From the NCBI GenBank assembly GCA_021838445.1, contig JAKCDU010000004.1, forward strand, positions 1-64,000: a stretch of DNA of 64,000 nucleotides, written 5' to 3'. Shown here in pieces: positions 51,872-60,420 of this stretch; positions within the stretch are counted from its first letter, which is position 1; each line of letters begins with the position of its first letter. Source of the DNA: Actinomycetes bacterium (GTDB lineage: Bacteria; Actinomycetota; Acidimicrobiia; Acidimicrobiales; Palsa-688). Below the pieces are notes generated by a model, which was not told the origin of the DNA, ran no database searches, and saw only the letters and a list, made by a program, of their open reading frames with translations. A program made the position numbers and the translations under genes.

Positions 51872-51893
51872 GCGTTCAGCCGGCTCTCAGCCG
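51872..51893 (+). promoter_or_regulatory. Two further 11-bp repeats facing the amidase gene
   Basis: GCGTTCAGCCG followed by GCTCTCAGCCG, oriented opposite to the four-repeat block; the unit at 51883-51893 is the exact inverse of that at 51809-51819. TTGACA follows at 51896. Together with the other block this suggests one regulator controls both divergent genes. Confidence 0.65.
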
Positions 51894-51970
51894 CATTTGA
51901 CAGAGTGGGGGCAGGAGGACCGAATGCCTACACCAACCCGACGCCACCGTCGGCAGACCGGATAGCCAGC

Positions 51971-53902
51971 GTGGAACCACCTCCCGTACCGGGAGGTCCG
52001 GGTGAGCCTGACCCGACTCAGAACCGGCGGCTCCGGCGGCTCGGCCGACCGGTGCCGGTGGTGATGGGTGTGGTGGTAGGCGCAGCGGCGTTGATGATCG
52101 CCGCGACACTCCTGTCGACGACGCACCCCTCGAGAAGCGCCAGCGCCGCGGGGCCGGTCGGCCCGTCGGGGACCGCTCGGGGTGGGCGGTCCCCGACTTC
52201 GACCACGGTCCCGGCGCCGGCCGGCCCGCACCCCGTAGACGCCTCCCGCTTCGCGCCCGGGGCGTGCGTGCTGTACCCCCCTACCGCTGGTGACCGCCAC
52301 CGCACCGTGTTCCTCGACGCCGGCCATGGCGGACCCGACCCGGGCGCGGTGGGCACCACTTCTAGCGGGGTCACGGTCCACGAAGCCGACCTCACCCTGG
52401 CCGTCGTGCTCGACGCCGTGCCGCTCCTACGGGCTCAGGGCCTGACCGTGGTGGTGTCGCGGACCGGACCGGGCCTGGTCGGCCGGCTGAACGGCGCCGA
52501 CCTGGCCAACGGCATACTCACCGACCAGGGGGTCCACGACGACGTCGCCGCCCGCGACGCCTGTGCCAACGAATCCGGGGCCCAGGCCCTGGTCGGGGTC
52601 TACTTCGACGCCGGGCCGCCCAACGCCGCCGGCTCCATCACCGGTTACGACACGGCCCGTCCCTTCTCCGAGCAAAACCTCGAGTTGGCTCAGCTCGTGC
52701 AGGGCGACGTGATGGCCCGCTTCGACGCCCAGGCCTGGGGGATCCCCGACGGTGGGGTGGTGAACGACGCCTCGCTCGGGGGACCGCCGGCATCGGCGGC
52801 GGCCGCCGCCTACTCCCACCTGATGCTGCTCGGTCCGCCGGGGGCCGGATACAACCCCACCCCCAGCTCCATGCCCGGCGCCCTCATCGAGCCGCTCTAC
52901 ATCACCGACCCCTTCGAGGCCTCCATCGCCGACACCGAAGTCGGCCAGGAAGCCATGGCCCAAGGGGTCGCCCAGGCCCTCGAGCAGTTCCTGCCCGCCC
53001 CCACCGCCGCGGTTGCGCCCCCCCTGCCGACGGCGGCTGTGGCCGACCAAGCCCTCGTCGCCAGCCAGACCGTCGGAGGCGTGACCGTCGACGAGGTCTG
53101 GCAGGCCCCTCCCGCCGGCCCCGGGCAGGGTTCCATAACGGTGGCCGAGTTCGACCCGTCCCGGACCCGACTCGTGCTGCACGCCGGGACCCTTCAACCC
53201 GGCTCGCCAGGGCCGTGGCTCAACGGCCCCGCTGTGGGCGCCGCCGAGCAGGCCAGCCTGCTGGCCGCCTTCAACGCCGGGTTCAAGATGGCCGACTCCC
53301 GGGGCGGCTGGCTCTCCGAGGGCCATACGGTCGTGCCGCTGGTCGAGGGGGCAGCCAGCGTGGTCATCTACGCCGACGGCGGCGTCGACATAGGCTCGTG
53401 GGGTAAGGAGGTCCCGGCCCCGGGGCGCGTGGTGGCATCAGTGCGTCAGAACCTGCAACTGCTCGTCGACGGTGGGCAACCCCAGCTGCAGAACCCGGCC
53501 AACGAGACCCAGCTCGAGCAGTGGTGGGGAGTGGCGTTCCAGGCCGCACCCCTTGTGGCTCGCAGCTCGCTCGGTATCACCGCCGCCGGCCAGATCGTGT
53601 GGGCCGCCGGGACCGACGTCAGCATCCCGGCGCTGACCAACGCCCTGCTCGCCCACGGGGTGGTGCGGGCTCTCGAACTCGATATGAACGCCCCGCTGGT
53701 GCGTGGCTTCTTGTACCCCGCGCCCGGGACCATCACCTTCGCCGGGGCCGCTCAGAGCACCACGCCGGCCCTGCCCCTCGTCGCCGGCCAGACCCAGACG
53801 CCGGCCGACTACGGGCCCACCGGAAGCGGTGCGGCCGTCGTACCCCACTGCACCTATCTGACGACCTGCAGCCGGGACTTCTTCACGGTCATCACCCGCT
53901 AG
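51971..53902 (+). CDS. Fusion of N-acetylmuramoyl-L-alanine amidase and phosphodiester glycosidase domains
   Basis: About 643 residues. A membrane anchor (about 28-50) and linker lead to an amidase_3 domain (about 111-342): H119 in FLDAGHGGPDPGAVG, E138 in VHEADLTLAVV and catalytic-type E307 in ALIEPLYITD, but the third zinc ligand, normally His in a SIHAD-like strand, is Tyr (Y211, VGVYFDAG). A NAGPA-like domain follows (about 385-640; AAFNAGFKMADSRGGWLSEG, ARSSLGITAAGQIVW), paralogous to the protein at 15344-16570. It probably acts in the cell wall. The GTG at 51971 is my choice; a GTG at 51905 is possible. The next gene starts directly after the stop. Confidence 0.85.
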   Translation: MEPPPVPGGPGEPDPTQNRRLRRLGRPVPVVMGVVVGAAALMIAATLLSTTHPSRSASAAGPVGPSGTARGGRSPTSTTVPAPAGPHPVDASRFAPGACVLYPPTAGDRHRTVFLDAGHGGPDPGAVGTTSSGVTVHEADLTLAVVLDAVPLLRAQGLTVVVSRTGPGLVGRLNGADLANGILTDQGVHDDVAARDACANESGAQALVGVYFDAGPPNAAGSITGYDTARPFSEQNLELAQLVQGDVMARFDAQAWGIPDGGVVNDASLGGPPASAAAAAYSHLMLLGPPGAGYNPTPSSMPGALIEPLYITDPFEASIADTEVGQEAMAQGVAQALEQFLPAPTAAVAPPLPTAAVADQALVASQTVGGVTVDEVWQAPPAGPGQGSITVAEFDPSRTRLVLHAGTLQPGSPGPWLNGPAVGAAEQASLLAAFNAGFKMADSRGGWLSEGHTVVPLVEGAASVVIYADGGVDIGSWGKEVPAPGRVVASVRQNLQLLVDGGQPQLQNPANETQLEQWWGVAFQAAPLVARSSLGITAAGQIVWAAGTDVSIPALTNALLAHGVVRALELDMNAPLVRGFLYPAPGTITFAGAAQSTTPALPLVAGQTQTPADYGPTGSGAAVVPHCTYLTTCSRDFFTVITR

Positions 53903-55111
53903 ATGACCTCCGGCTTGGCCGCCTCGGCCCAGCGACTCGTGTCGTCGCCCCGTGCCGTGGCAGCCACGGTCGGTGTGCTCTACGGCGGGTGGATCATCGC
54001 CGTGCTGCTGGTGCACCCCTCGCCCTACGCCTTCGTCGACCCGGGCCGCCATTACGTGCAACTGGCCGACCAGAAAGGGCTGGGGCTCCCCTCCCTGCCG
54101 GCCCAGTACGGGGCTGGCGCCGCCAACCCGAGCTACTACGGCTATGACGGCCAGTTCACCTGGCTGCTGGCCCTCCACCCCGTCGGCGCCCGGGGCGTGC
54201 TGGACAATCCCCTCTACCGCTACCAGCGGATACTCGAGCCGGTCGTGGTCGCGGCCCTCTCCTTCGGGCAGAAGGCGCTGGTGCCCTGGCTGATGCTCGG
54301 GTTCTCCTGGCTGGCGCCCATCGTGGGAGCGTGGGCCGCGGCCGCCTGGCTGGTGGGGCGCCGCCGGGCGCCGGGGTGGGCGCTGCTGTACGGCCTCTGG
54401 CCCGGCGTCGTCGTGACGGTCCGCAACGACCTGACCGACGGGATCGCCTACAGCCTGGTGGCGGTGGCCTTGCTGCTCATCGACTCACCACGGAAATCGA
54501 GGCCGGTACTGGCTTCTGGGGTCATGGCCGTGGCCATGTTCGCCCGTCAGGAGGTGGCCATCTACACCGCCATGATGGCCCTCGGCCTGGCTCTGGGACT
54601 CTTCGGTGACGAGAGCTCGAGGGTCGCCCCGGTGCGCCACCGGGTCACCGCGGCGGTGCGGTTCGTGGCCACGTCCAGCGTCCCGTTCGGGGCGTACCTG
54701 CTGTTCCTGTCGCACTGGCTGGCTTCCACCCCCAACCCGCCGCCGAACCCCCTTTCCATGCCCGCGCCCGAGGTCGTCGCCGACGTCTTTCTGCTCCTCG
54801 TGCCCTCGGTGGTCGCCTTGTGGGCGCTGCTCCCCTCGGGCTGCGGCTGGCGGTCGGCGACGACCTGGGGTTGGGCCACCTACGCCGTCCATGTAGTGGC
54901 CCTCCTCGGCTTCATGGCGGTGGGACAGGTGGGCGTCTACTACTCGTGGTCGTTCTCGACGGTCTTCCGCTACTACATACCGGCTGCGCTCGGGGTCCTC
55001 GTCTGCTCAGGGTATGCCCGTCGCCCGAGCCGGGCCCGCACCGCGTCACTGCTCGTCGGTGCGGGCCTGGTGGGGATCGCCGTGCCGGTCATCGTCGCCC
55101 GGGGCTTCTGA
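53903..55111 (+). CDS. Polytopic membrane protein, probable GT-C-type glycosyltransferase
   Basis: A 402-residue protein with about ten helices. Loop 1 after the first helix holds YAFVDPGRHYVQLADQKG and PSYYGYDGQFTWLLALHPVG; such acidic/aromatic first loops, including YGYDGQF, are typical of GT-C family enzymes and related DUF-type proteins in actinobacteria. Its ATG immediately follows the TAG of the amidase/NAGPA fusion, so the two are co-translated and probably share a cell-wall glycan role (inference). Confidence 0.8.
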   Translation: MTSGLAASAQRLVSSPRAVAATVGVLYGGWIIAVLLVHPSPYAFVDPGRHYVQLADQKGLGLPSLPAQYGAGAANPSYYGYDGQFTWLLALHPVGARGVLDNPLYRYQRILEPVVVAALSFGQKALVPWLMLGFSWLAPIVGAWAAAAWLVGRRRAPGWALLYGLWPGVVVTVRNDLTDGIAYSLVAVALLLIDSPRKSRPVLASGVMAVAMFARQEVAIYTAMMALGLALGLFGDESSRVAPVRHRVTAAVRFVATSSVPFGAYLLFLSHWLASTPNPPPNPLSMPAPEVVADVFLLLVPSVVALWALLPSGCGWRSATTWGWATYAVHVVALLGFMAVGQVGVYYSWSFSTVFRYYIPAALGVLVCSGYARRPSRARTASLLVGAGLVGIAVPVIVARGF

Positions 55112-55124
55112 GCAGCGGGCACGT

Positions 55125-55152
55125 GAGCCCGGGGCGAGCAGGCACCGGGCTC
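55125..55152. terminator. Bidirectional hairpin between convergent genes
   Basis: GAGCCCGG (55125-55132) and CCGGGCTC (55145-55152) with a 12-nt loop, in the 39-bp gap between the GT-C-like gene and the SDR gene, reaching into the SDR stop codon. It is symmetric and can serve both transcripts. Confidence 0.55.
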
Positions 55153-56143
55153 AGGCGGGGAGGCTCCATCCCGACCGCTCGGAGCACCACTGCCACAGTC
55201 GGGCCCGCTCCTCGGCCGGGTCGGAGGGCCGGGTGCCGGGCCAGCGGTGTTCGACCCGGGCCCGCCGGTCGAGCCAGAAGTCGCCGGAGCGCACCTCGGC
55301 CTCGGGCGCTTGGGACAGCCACACCAGAGTGTCGACCCCTTGTGCGGGAGTGCGCAGGATCGGCCGGGCCAAGCGGTAGAAGCCGGGAAGCGACGAGCGC
55401 ACCCCGGGCGTGTCGGCCCAGCCTGGGTGCATGGTCTGGAAGACCACCTCACGGGGGTCGATCCGGTCGGCCCAAGCGTGCCCCAGGACCACCTGAGCCC
55501 GCTTGGCCCGGGCGTAGGCGCCGGGGCCGTCGAATCCGGTCGGGCCGGCGTCGAAACGGTTGAGGTCGAATCTCTGGAGGTACATGCCACCCGACGACAC
55601 GGTGAGCACCCGGGCCGGGTGGGTGGTCTCGGCGGCCGCTCGGCGCAGCGCCGGCAGGAGCAGCCCGGTCAACAGGAAGGGGCCGAGCACGTGGACCGCC
55701 GCGGTGAGCTCCACGCCGCAGTCGGGCGCCTGCTGGTACTCGCGGGTGAGCATGCCGGCGTTGTGAACGAGGACGTCGAGAGTCGCGATCTGGTCGCAGT
55801 AGGCGGCCGCGGCGCTCCGGATCGAGTCGAGGTCGGCCATGTCGGCCACCAGGAATTCGACCCGGTCGCTTCCCGACCGCTCCGCGATGGACCGGCGGGC
55901 CTCCTCGCAGCGCCCCTGATCCCTACCCACGAAGGTCACCGCCGCACCCAGCCGGGCGAAGCGCAGGGCCGCCTCGAAACCCAGGCCGGAGGTCGCACCG
56001 GTAACCATCACCGATCGGCCGGGCATGGCGGCCGGCTCTGACCAGTCGCCGAGGCGGCGCCTGACCTCGTAGCCGACCCTCGAGAAGCTGCCCACGACCG
56101 AGCCCTCGAGCACCTCGTCGACCACAGCCGACACGGCGCCCAC
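55151..56143 (-). CDS. SDR oxidoreductase (DHRS12-like)
   Basis: A 330-residue SDR with an N-terminal extension (about 40 residues) before the nucleotide loop MVTGATSGLGFEAALRFARL, then DVLVHNAGML, the catalytic Ser in VLTVSSGGMYLQ, and AYARAKRAQV (Tyr/Lys). The layout and MHPGWADTPGV are those of human DHRS12-like and actinobacterial lipid-linked SDRs. GTG start, 5 bp after the STAS gene on the same strand. Confidence 0.9.
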   Translation of the reverse strand: MGAVSAVVDEVLEGSVVGSFSRVGYEVRRRLGDWSEPAAMPGRSVMVTGATSGLGFEAALRFARLGAAVTFVGRDQGRCEEARRSIAERSGSDRVEFLVADMADLDSIRSAAAAYCDQIATLDVLVHNAGMLTREYQQAPDCGVELTAAVHVLGPFLLTGLLLPALRRAAAETTHPARVLTVSSGGMYLQRFDLNRFDAGPTGFDGPGAYARAKRAQVVLGHAWADRIDPREVVFQTMHPGWADTPGVRSSLPGFYRLARPILRTPAQGVDTLVWLSQAPEAEVRSGDFWLDRRARVEHRWPGTRPSDPAEERARLWQWCSERSGWSLPA

Positions 56144-56148
56144 GTCGG

Positions 56149-56439
56149 TCAGGCCGCCGGGGTTAGCTGCGCCGCGCCGAGCACGGCCCGGACCCGGCGC
56201 ACCGGTTCGCTCATCCGGCCGACCCGGGCGGCAACGCCGTTGGCCTGCAGCGCCTCGACCGCCGCATCTACGGCCGCCCAGCCCGATGAGTCGACGAACG
56301 TTACGCCGCTCAGGTCGAGCTCCACGACCCGACCGGGACCAGCCAGGATGGCAGCCAAGTCGGCCATGTGCCTGCGGCTGGAAGCATCCAGCTCGCCCTG
56401 AACCATCACGATCCAGCGGTCCGCTTCAGTCGGTTCCAT
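56149..56439 (-). CDS. STAS-domain anti-anti-sigma-like protein
   Basis: A 96-residue STAS domain: IVMVQGELDASSRRHMADL, VVELDLSGVTFVDSSGWAAV (phosphorylatable Ser in the DSSG motif) and VAARVGRMSEPVRRVRAVLG. Such proteins release sigma factors from anti-sigma kinases or act in signalling relays. No partner kinase is nearby; the only sigma-factor trace in the window is the distant relic at 12613. The start codon lies inside a long inverted repeat. Confidence 0.88.
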   Translation of the reverse strand: MEPTEADRWIVMVQGELDASSRRHMADLAAILAGPGRVVELDLSGVTFVDSSGWAAVDAAVEALQANGVAARVGRMSEPVRRVRAVLGAAQLTPAA

Positions 56440-56465
56440 GTACAGGAGTCAAGCAGGGGTACATG
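56437..56465 (-). promoter_or_regulatory. Inverted repeat enclosing the start codon of the STAS gene
   Basis: CATGTAC-N15-GTACATG, 7-bp perfect arms; the ATG of the STAS gene is part of one arm. In RNA this could hide the start codon; in DNA it could be an operator of a dimeric regulator. There is no Shine-Dalgarno. Confidence 0.45.
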
Positions 56466-56533
56466 AGCCGAACCTGAGAGGGTCATGAAAACCCGCGGAA
56501 CGAAAGTTGCAGCCTCTCTCCGCGACCCGGCGG

Positions 56534-57016
56534 TCACCCGCCGTAATTCATCCCGGTCGATCGCAGCAGCAGCGGAACGGCCTTCTCGTCGCGCACGCCG
56601 GCGTTGACCACCTCGGCCACGAAGACGGTGTGGTCGCCCCGCTCGACCTTGTCAGTCACCTTGGCCTCGAACCAGTAGGGCAGCTCGACAAGGAGCGGGG
56701 CGCCGGTCTCGGGGCCTGGCTCGAAGCGGTGACCGCCGATCTGGTCGCCCTCGAGGGTAACCGTTCGGAAGAACGCCTTGGCGATGTCGAGTTGATCCTC
56801 GGCCAGAACGTTCACCGCGAACCGCCCGGTGGTCTGGATGATCCGGTGGGTGTCACTGTCGGTCTTGACCGCAGCGGCGATCAGGGGAGGCTCGAAGGAG
56901 ACCTGGGTCAGCCAGTTGACTCCGGCCGCCCCGACGTCGTCACCGTCGATGGCGGTCAGCACGTACAGGCCGTAGTTGATGGCCCTCAGGGCCACCTTCT
57001 TGGCTTGGGGATCCAT
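56534..57016 (-). CDS. Flavin reductase-like (FMN-binding) protein
   Basis: A 160-residue flavin-reductase-fold protein: YGLYVLTAIDGDDVGAAGVN, LTQVSFEPPLIAAAVKTDSD, TGRFAVNVLAEDQLDIAKAF and FVAEVVNAGV. Such proteins supply reduced FMN to monooxygenases or act as stand-alone reductases. TAGGGT (57024-57029) 7 nt before the ATG suggests a leaderless message. It lies 70 bp downstream of the P450 gene on the same strand. Confidence 0.9.
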   Translation of the reverse strand: MDPQAKKVALRAINYGLYVLTAIDGDDVGAAGVNWLTQVSFEPPLIAAAVKTDSDTHRIIQTTGRFAVNVLAEDQLDIAKAFFRTVTLEGDQIGGHRFEPGPETGAPLLVELPYWFEAKVTDKVERGDHTVFVAEVVNAGVRDEKAVPLLLRSTGMNYGG

Positions 57017-57086
57017 GACCGCAACCCTACCCCCCGTCCTCCCGTTCGGATCGTCCGTGGCCGGGCGGGGACCCAACGGCGGTCCC

Positions 57087-58343
57087 TCAGCGGGGGTTCA
57101 TCCGGACCGGCAGGTGTTTGAGACCGCCCACGAAGTTGGACCGCACCCGGGAGGGCGGGCCGGTCATCTCGATCGACACGAACCGGGACAGGATTTCCTC
57201 GAACTCGACCCGCAGGGTGAGCCGGGCCAGGTGCACACCGAGGCAGTAATGCTCGCCGTAGGCGAAGCCCAGGTGCCGATTGCCCTCGCGGCGGACATCG
57301 AAGCGGAACGGCTCGTCGAAGTGGTCCTCGTCGCGGTTGGCCGACGGCGACCACACCACCACCCGGTCGCCGTCTCGTAGCACCACACCGCCGAGCTCGG
57401 TCTCCCCGGTGACGGTACGGGCCTCCGAGGTGATCGGACTGGCCCACCGGACGAACTCGTCCACCGCACTCGACAGGAGGGAAGGCTCGTCCTGGAGGAT
57501 CCGCCACTGGTCGGGGTGTTCGATCATCGGCAGCATGGCCCCCGCTGACGCCGCCGCCCGGGTGGTGTCGAGACCGCCGGCGAGGAGCAGCCCGGCTTCG
57601 GCCACGACCTGCTCCCAGGGCAGGGGTTGGCCCTGCACATCTCCGGCGAGGAGCTGGCTGATGAGATCGTCGCCGGGGTCGGTGCGCCGCTGGCCCACCA
57701 GCTCGGCGAAGTAACCGAATAGCTCCATGCCCGCCGCCGCCTGAGCGTCGGCGACGCTGTCGCCGTGGGTGAACTCGGGGTCGGTGCCGCTGACGGTGAT
57801 GTGCTCCAGCTCGGCGAGGCGGTCCCAGTCCTTCGCCGGCACGCCCATGAGGGCGAAGGCGATGGCCGACGGGATGCGGTGGGCTACCTCGGTCACGAAG
57901 TCGACGTCGCGCTTGTCGGCGACATCGTCGAGGCAGGAGCGGGCGTAGCCCCGGATCTGCTCCTCCAGACGGCCCACGGCCCGGGGGGTGAAGTTGTGGG
58001 AGATCACCCGACGCAGTGGCTGGTGACGGGGCGGGTCGGTGTGGATCATCGGCTTGTTGCGCTCGAGCGGATTGTCCGCTCCGGCTTCGGCCAGCGCCAT
58101 GGCTCCGGCGTCGCGCAGGACGATGCCGTGGCGTTCGGAGCTGAACAGCACGGGATTGGCGTGGACGTGCCTGCAGTCGTCGAAGCGGGTGACAGCGTAG
58201 AAGGGCTCGCCGCCCGGGCGGTCGTGATACCAGACGGGGGCCCTGCGCCGCAGCATGGTCCACGCCGCGTGGGGGTCGCCGTCGGCGAACATGTCGAGAT
58301 CCCAGAAGTCGATCTGGTCCAGCGACTGAGGGTTGCGCACCAT
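57087..58343 (-). CDS. Cytochrome P450
   Basis: A 418-residue soluble bacterial P450. I-helix GLLLAGGLDTTRAAAS, the ExxR motif in EFVRWASP, and haem loop LGFAYGEHYCLGVHLARL (Cys thiolate). The sequence MIHTDPPRHQPLRRVISHNF near the middle is typical of CYP142/CYP125-like and other actinobacterial lipid or steroid hydroxylases. It needs ferredoxin and reductase, neither of which is adjacent. It lies 9 bp after the nitronate monooxygenase gene, probably one operon. Confidence 0.94.
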   Translation of the reverse strand: MVRNPQSLDQIDFWDLDMFADGDPHAAWTMLRRRAPVWYHDRPGGEPFYAVTRFDDCRHVHANPVLFSSERHGIVLRDAGAMALAEAGADNPLERNKPMIHTDPPRHQPLRRVISHNFTPRAVGRLEEQIRGYARSCLDDVADKRDVDFVTEVAHRIPSAIAFALMGVPAKDWDRLAELEHITVSGTDPEFTHGDSVADAQAAAGMELFGYFAELVGQRRTDPGDDLISQLLAGDVQGQPLPWEQVVAEAGLLLAGGLDTTRAAASAGAMLPMIEHPDQWRILQDEPSLLSSAVDEFVRWASPITSEARTVTGETELGGVVLRDGDRVVVWSPSANRDEDHFDEPFRFDVRREGNRHLGFAYGEHYCLGVHLARLTLRVEFEEILSRFVSIEMTGPPSRVRSNFVGGLKHLPVRMNPR

Positions 58344-58352
58344 GGCGGTCGC

Positions 58353-59459
58353 CTAGCCGTCCAGTCCCTGCTCCAGCCGCTCCACGGTGGCTATGTACTC
58401 CTCCACGAGGCGGAACATGACGTCGCGTACCGGCTCCACCTTCTTGATGGCCCCGACGATCTGACCGACCGGGGTCACGAACAGCTCGGGGCGGCTGCGC
58501 ATCAGGCGGGCGTTGGCTCCCGCGGTCAGGATGTTCTGAAGCGGCATACCCAGCGGTCCGGGACCGTTCGGATCCTCCCACGCGTCGGTCCACTCGGAGC
58601 GCAGCATCCGAGCCGGCTTGCCGGTGTAGCAGCGGGACCGCACGGTGTCGGACGAGGAGGCCTCGAGGTACCGGGCCATCTGAGCCGGCGACGAGCTGCT
58701 CTCGGCGGTGGCCAGCCACAACGACCCCATCCAGACGCCCTGCGCGCCGAGCGCCAGCGCAGCGGCGATCTGCCGGCCCGAGCCGATGCCCCCCGCGGCC
58801 AGCACCGGGGTGGGGGCCACGGCGTCGACCACCTCGGGAACGAGGACCATGGTCGCAACCTCACCGGTGTGGCCGCCCGCTTCGTAGCCCTGGGCAACGA
58901 TGATGTCCACCCCGTTGTTCACGTGTCTCTGGGCGTGCTGGGACTTACCGGCCAGGGCGGCGACCTTGATGCCCTGCTGATGGGCCTGGTCGATCACGTC
59001 ACGAGGAGGCGAGCCGAGGGCGTTGGCGATCAGCTTGATCGGATGGGCGAAAGCCACCTCTACGTGGCTGCGGGCCACGTCCTCGGCCCAGCCGATGACC
59101 CCGTGCGGATCCTCCCCCTCGGGCAGGGGGGGCACGCCGAAGCGGTCCATGAGCTCGTCCACGAACTGCTGGTGGCGTTCGGGGATCATGGATTTGATCT
59201 GCCCGATCAGGTCTTCAGGGCTCGAACCGTGGACGTCGACGGCCTTTTGGGGCATGACCGTGTCCACCCCGTAGGGCTTGCCGTCGACGTGCTCGTCTAT
59301 CCAGTTGAGCTCGGTCTCGAGCTGCTCCGGGCTGAACCCGACCGCACCGAGGACCCCCATGCCCCCGGCCCGGGACACCGCAACTGCCACGTCCCGGCAG
59401 TGGGTGAAGGCGAATATCGGGTACTCGATGCCGAACATGTCACAAAGTGCGGTGCGCAC
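58353..59459 (-). CDS. Nitronate monooxygenase / 2-nitropropane dioxygenase-like FMN enzyme
   Basis: A 368-residue FMN TIM-barrel protein: FGIEYPIFAFTHCRDVAVAV, AGGMGVLGAVGFSPEQLE, VDIIVAQGYEAGGHTGEV and TPVLAAGGIGSGRQIAAALA, all NPD-family motifs. Actinobacterial members lacking a strict nitronate role are common in fatty-acid or steroid clusters. GTG start with GGGGGAG 6 nt before it. It sits between the TetR gene (12 bp) and the P450 gene. Confidence 0.92.
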   Translation of the reverse strand: MRTALCDMFGIEYPIFAFTHCRDVAVAVSRAGGMGVLGAVGFSPEQLETELNWIDEHVDGKPYGVDTVMPQKAVDVHGSSPEDLIGQIKSMIPERHQQFVDELMDRFGVPPLPEGEDPHGVIGWAEDVARSHVEVAFAHPIKLIANALGSPPRDVIDQAHQQGIKVAALAGKSQHAQRHVNNGVDIIVAQGYEAGGHTGEVATMVLVPEVVDAVAPTPVLAAGGIGSGRQIAAALALGAQGVWMGSLWLATAESSSSPAQMARYLEASSSDTVRSRCYTGKPARMLRSEWTDAWEDPNGPGPLGMPLQNILTAGANARLMRSRPELFVTPVGQIVGAIKKVEPVRDVMFRLVEEYIATVERLEQGLDG

Positions 59460-59471
59460 GGTGCTCTCCCC

Positions 59472-60248
59472 CTATGGTTTGGTTGGTTCCTGAATCTCCG
59501 GGCCGGTCGTCACGGCCGGCCCCGGGTGCTGCCCCGGAAGGCGGCGGGGCGCTTCCGGGAGACGGCAGCCGCCGGCCATGTCGCTCACCGCCGCGACCAC
59601 CCGGTCGACCACGAGCTCGAGTCCCCTGTCACCGAGGGCGCCGAAATGGGGGATGAGAGCCCCGACGCGCGCCGCTTCATCGGCAGTGAGGTGCCCGAGC
59701 GCCCCGTAGAGCCGGGGCAGGGACAGGTACTCGGCCGACGCTGCGGCCACCATGGCCTGGCCGAGGGTGACGGTGCCGACGAGGTAGACCGCGGCGGCCA
59801 GCTCGCCCTCATCGTCGAATCCGGCTTCCTCGAGGATGTCGGCCAGGCGGGCCGAGCAGGTCAACCAGGCGGGCGAGCGACCGGAGGCGGCCAACTCGAA
59901 GAGCGGGCGATGCGAGACCGCCTTGCGGCATACGTTGATCATCCACGACCGGAGCCGCTCCGACCAGGGGGTCCCCTCCTCGGCGTCGACGTCATCCTCG
60001 CGCAGCACGTGCCGGGTCACCGATACGACCAGGTCGTCGCGGTCGGCGAAGTAGCGGTACAGAGACATCGGGGAGGCGTCGACCGCGGCGGCCGCCCGGG
60101 CCATGGTCAAAGGGGCGTCCGGCTCGCGTCGCAGCATCTCCGCTACGGCCTCCAGGATCATCTCGCGGTTGAGCCGGGGGGGCCGGCCCGGACCGGACTG
60201 GGTCCGCGGGTCCGGCCAAGCGGGTCGACCCATTTGCGAGACGGACAT
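59472..60248 (-). CDS. TetR-family regulator of the NPD/P450 operon
   Basis: A 258-residue regulator (253 if it begins at the second ATG, 60233). The N-terminal HTH reads REMILEAVAEMLRREPDAPL, AAAVDASPMSLYRYFADRD; the C-terminal ligand domain is alpha-helical. It is the first gene of a run with NPD and P450. An inverted repeat ATACG-N4-CGTAT (60249-60262) ends directly at its start and may be its operator. Confidence 0.92.
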   Translation of the reverse strand: MSVSQMGRPAWPDPRTQSGPGRPPRLNREMILEAVAEMLRREPDAPLTMARAAAAVDASPMSLYRYFADRDDLVVSVTRHVLREDDVDAEEGTPWSERLRSWMINVCRKAVSHRPLFELAASGRSPAWLTCSARLADILEEAGFDDEGELAAAVYLVGTVTLGQAMVAAASAEYLSLPRLYGALGHLTADEAARVGALIPHFGALGDRGLELVVDRVVAAVSDMAGGCRLPEAPRRLPGQHPGPAVTTGPEIQEPTKP

Positions 60249-60262
60249 ATACGAATCCGTAT
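60249..60262 (-). promoter_or_regulatory. Candidate TetR operator
   Basis: ATACG-AATC-CGTAT, 5-bp arms, immediately upstream of the TetR start and amid an AT-rich patch (ATATACGAATCCGTATCATA) that stands out in this GC-rich DNA. It may control both TetR and the plus-strand DUF1800 gene 160 bp away. Confidence 0.5.
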
Positions 60263-60420
60263 CATAACCATCTCCAGCCCTCGGGACGCCGGGGGTGACC
60301 CGGCCGGACCGAACTCGCGCCGAGGGGACGGCCGGCTGGAGGCGTGGACGGACGGGACCGTTGGACGAAGGTTGGCAAGTAGCTCAAACTTCTCTGACAT
60401 TTGGTGCCGACAATTCGAGT

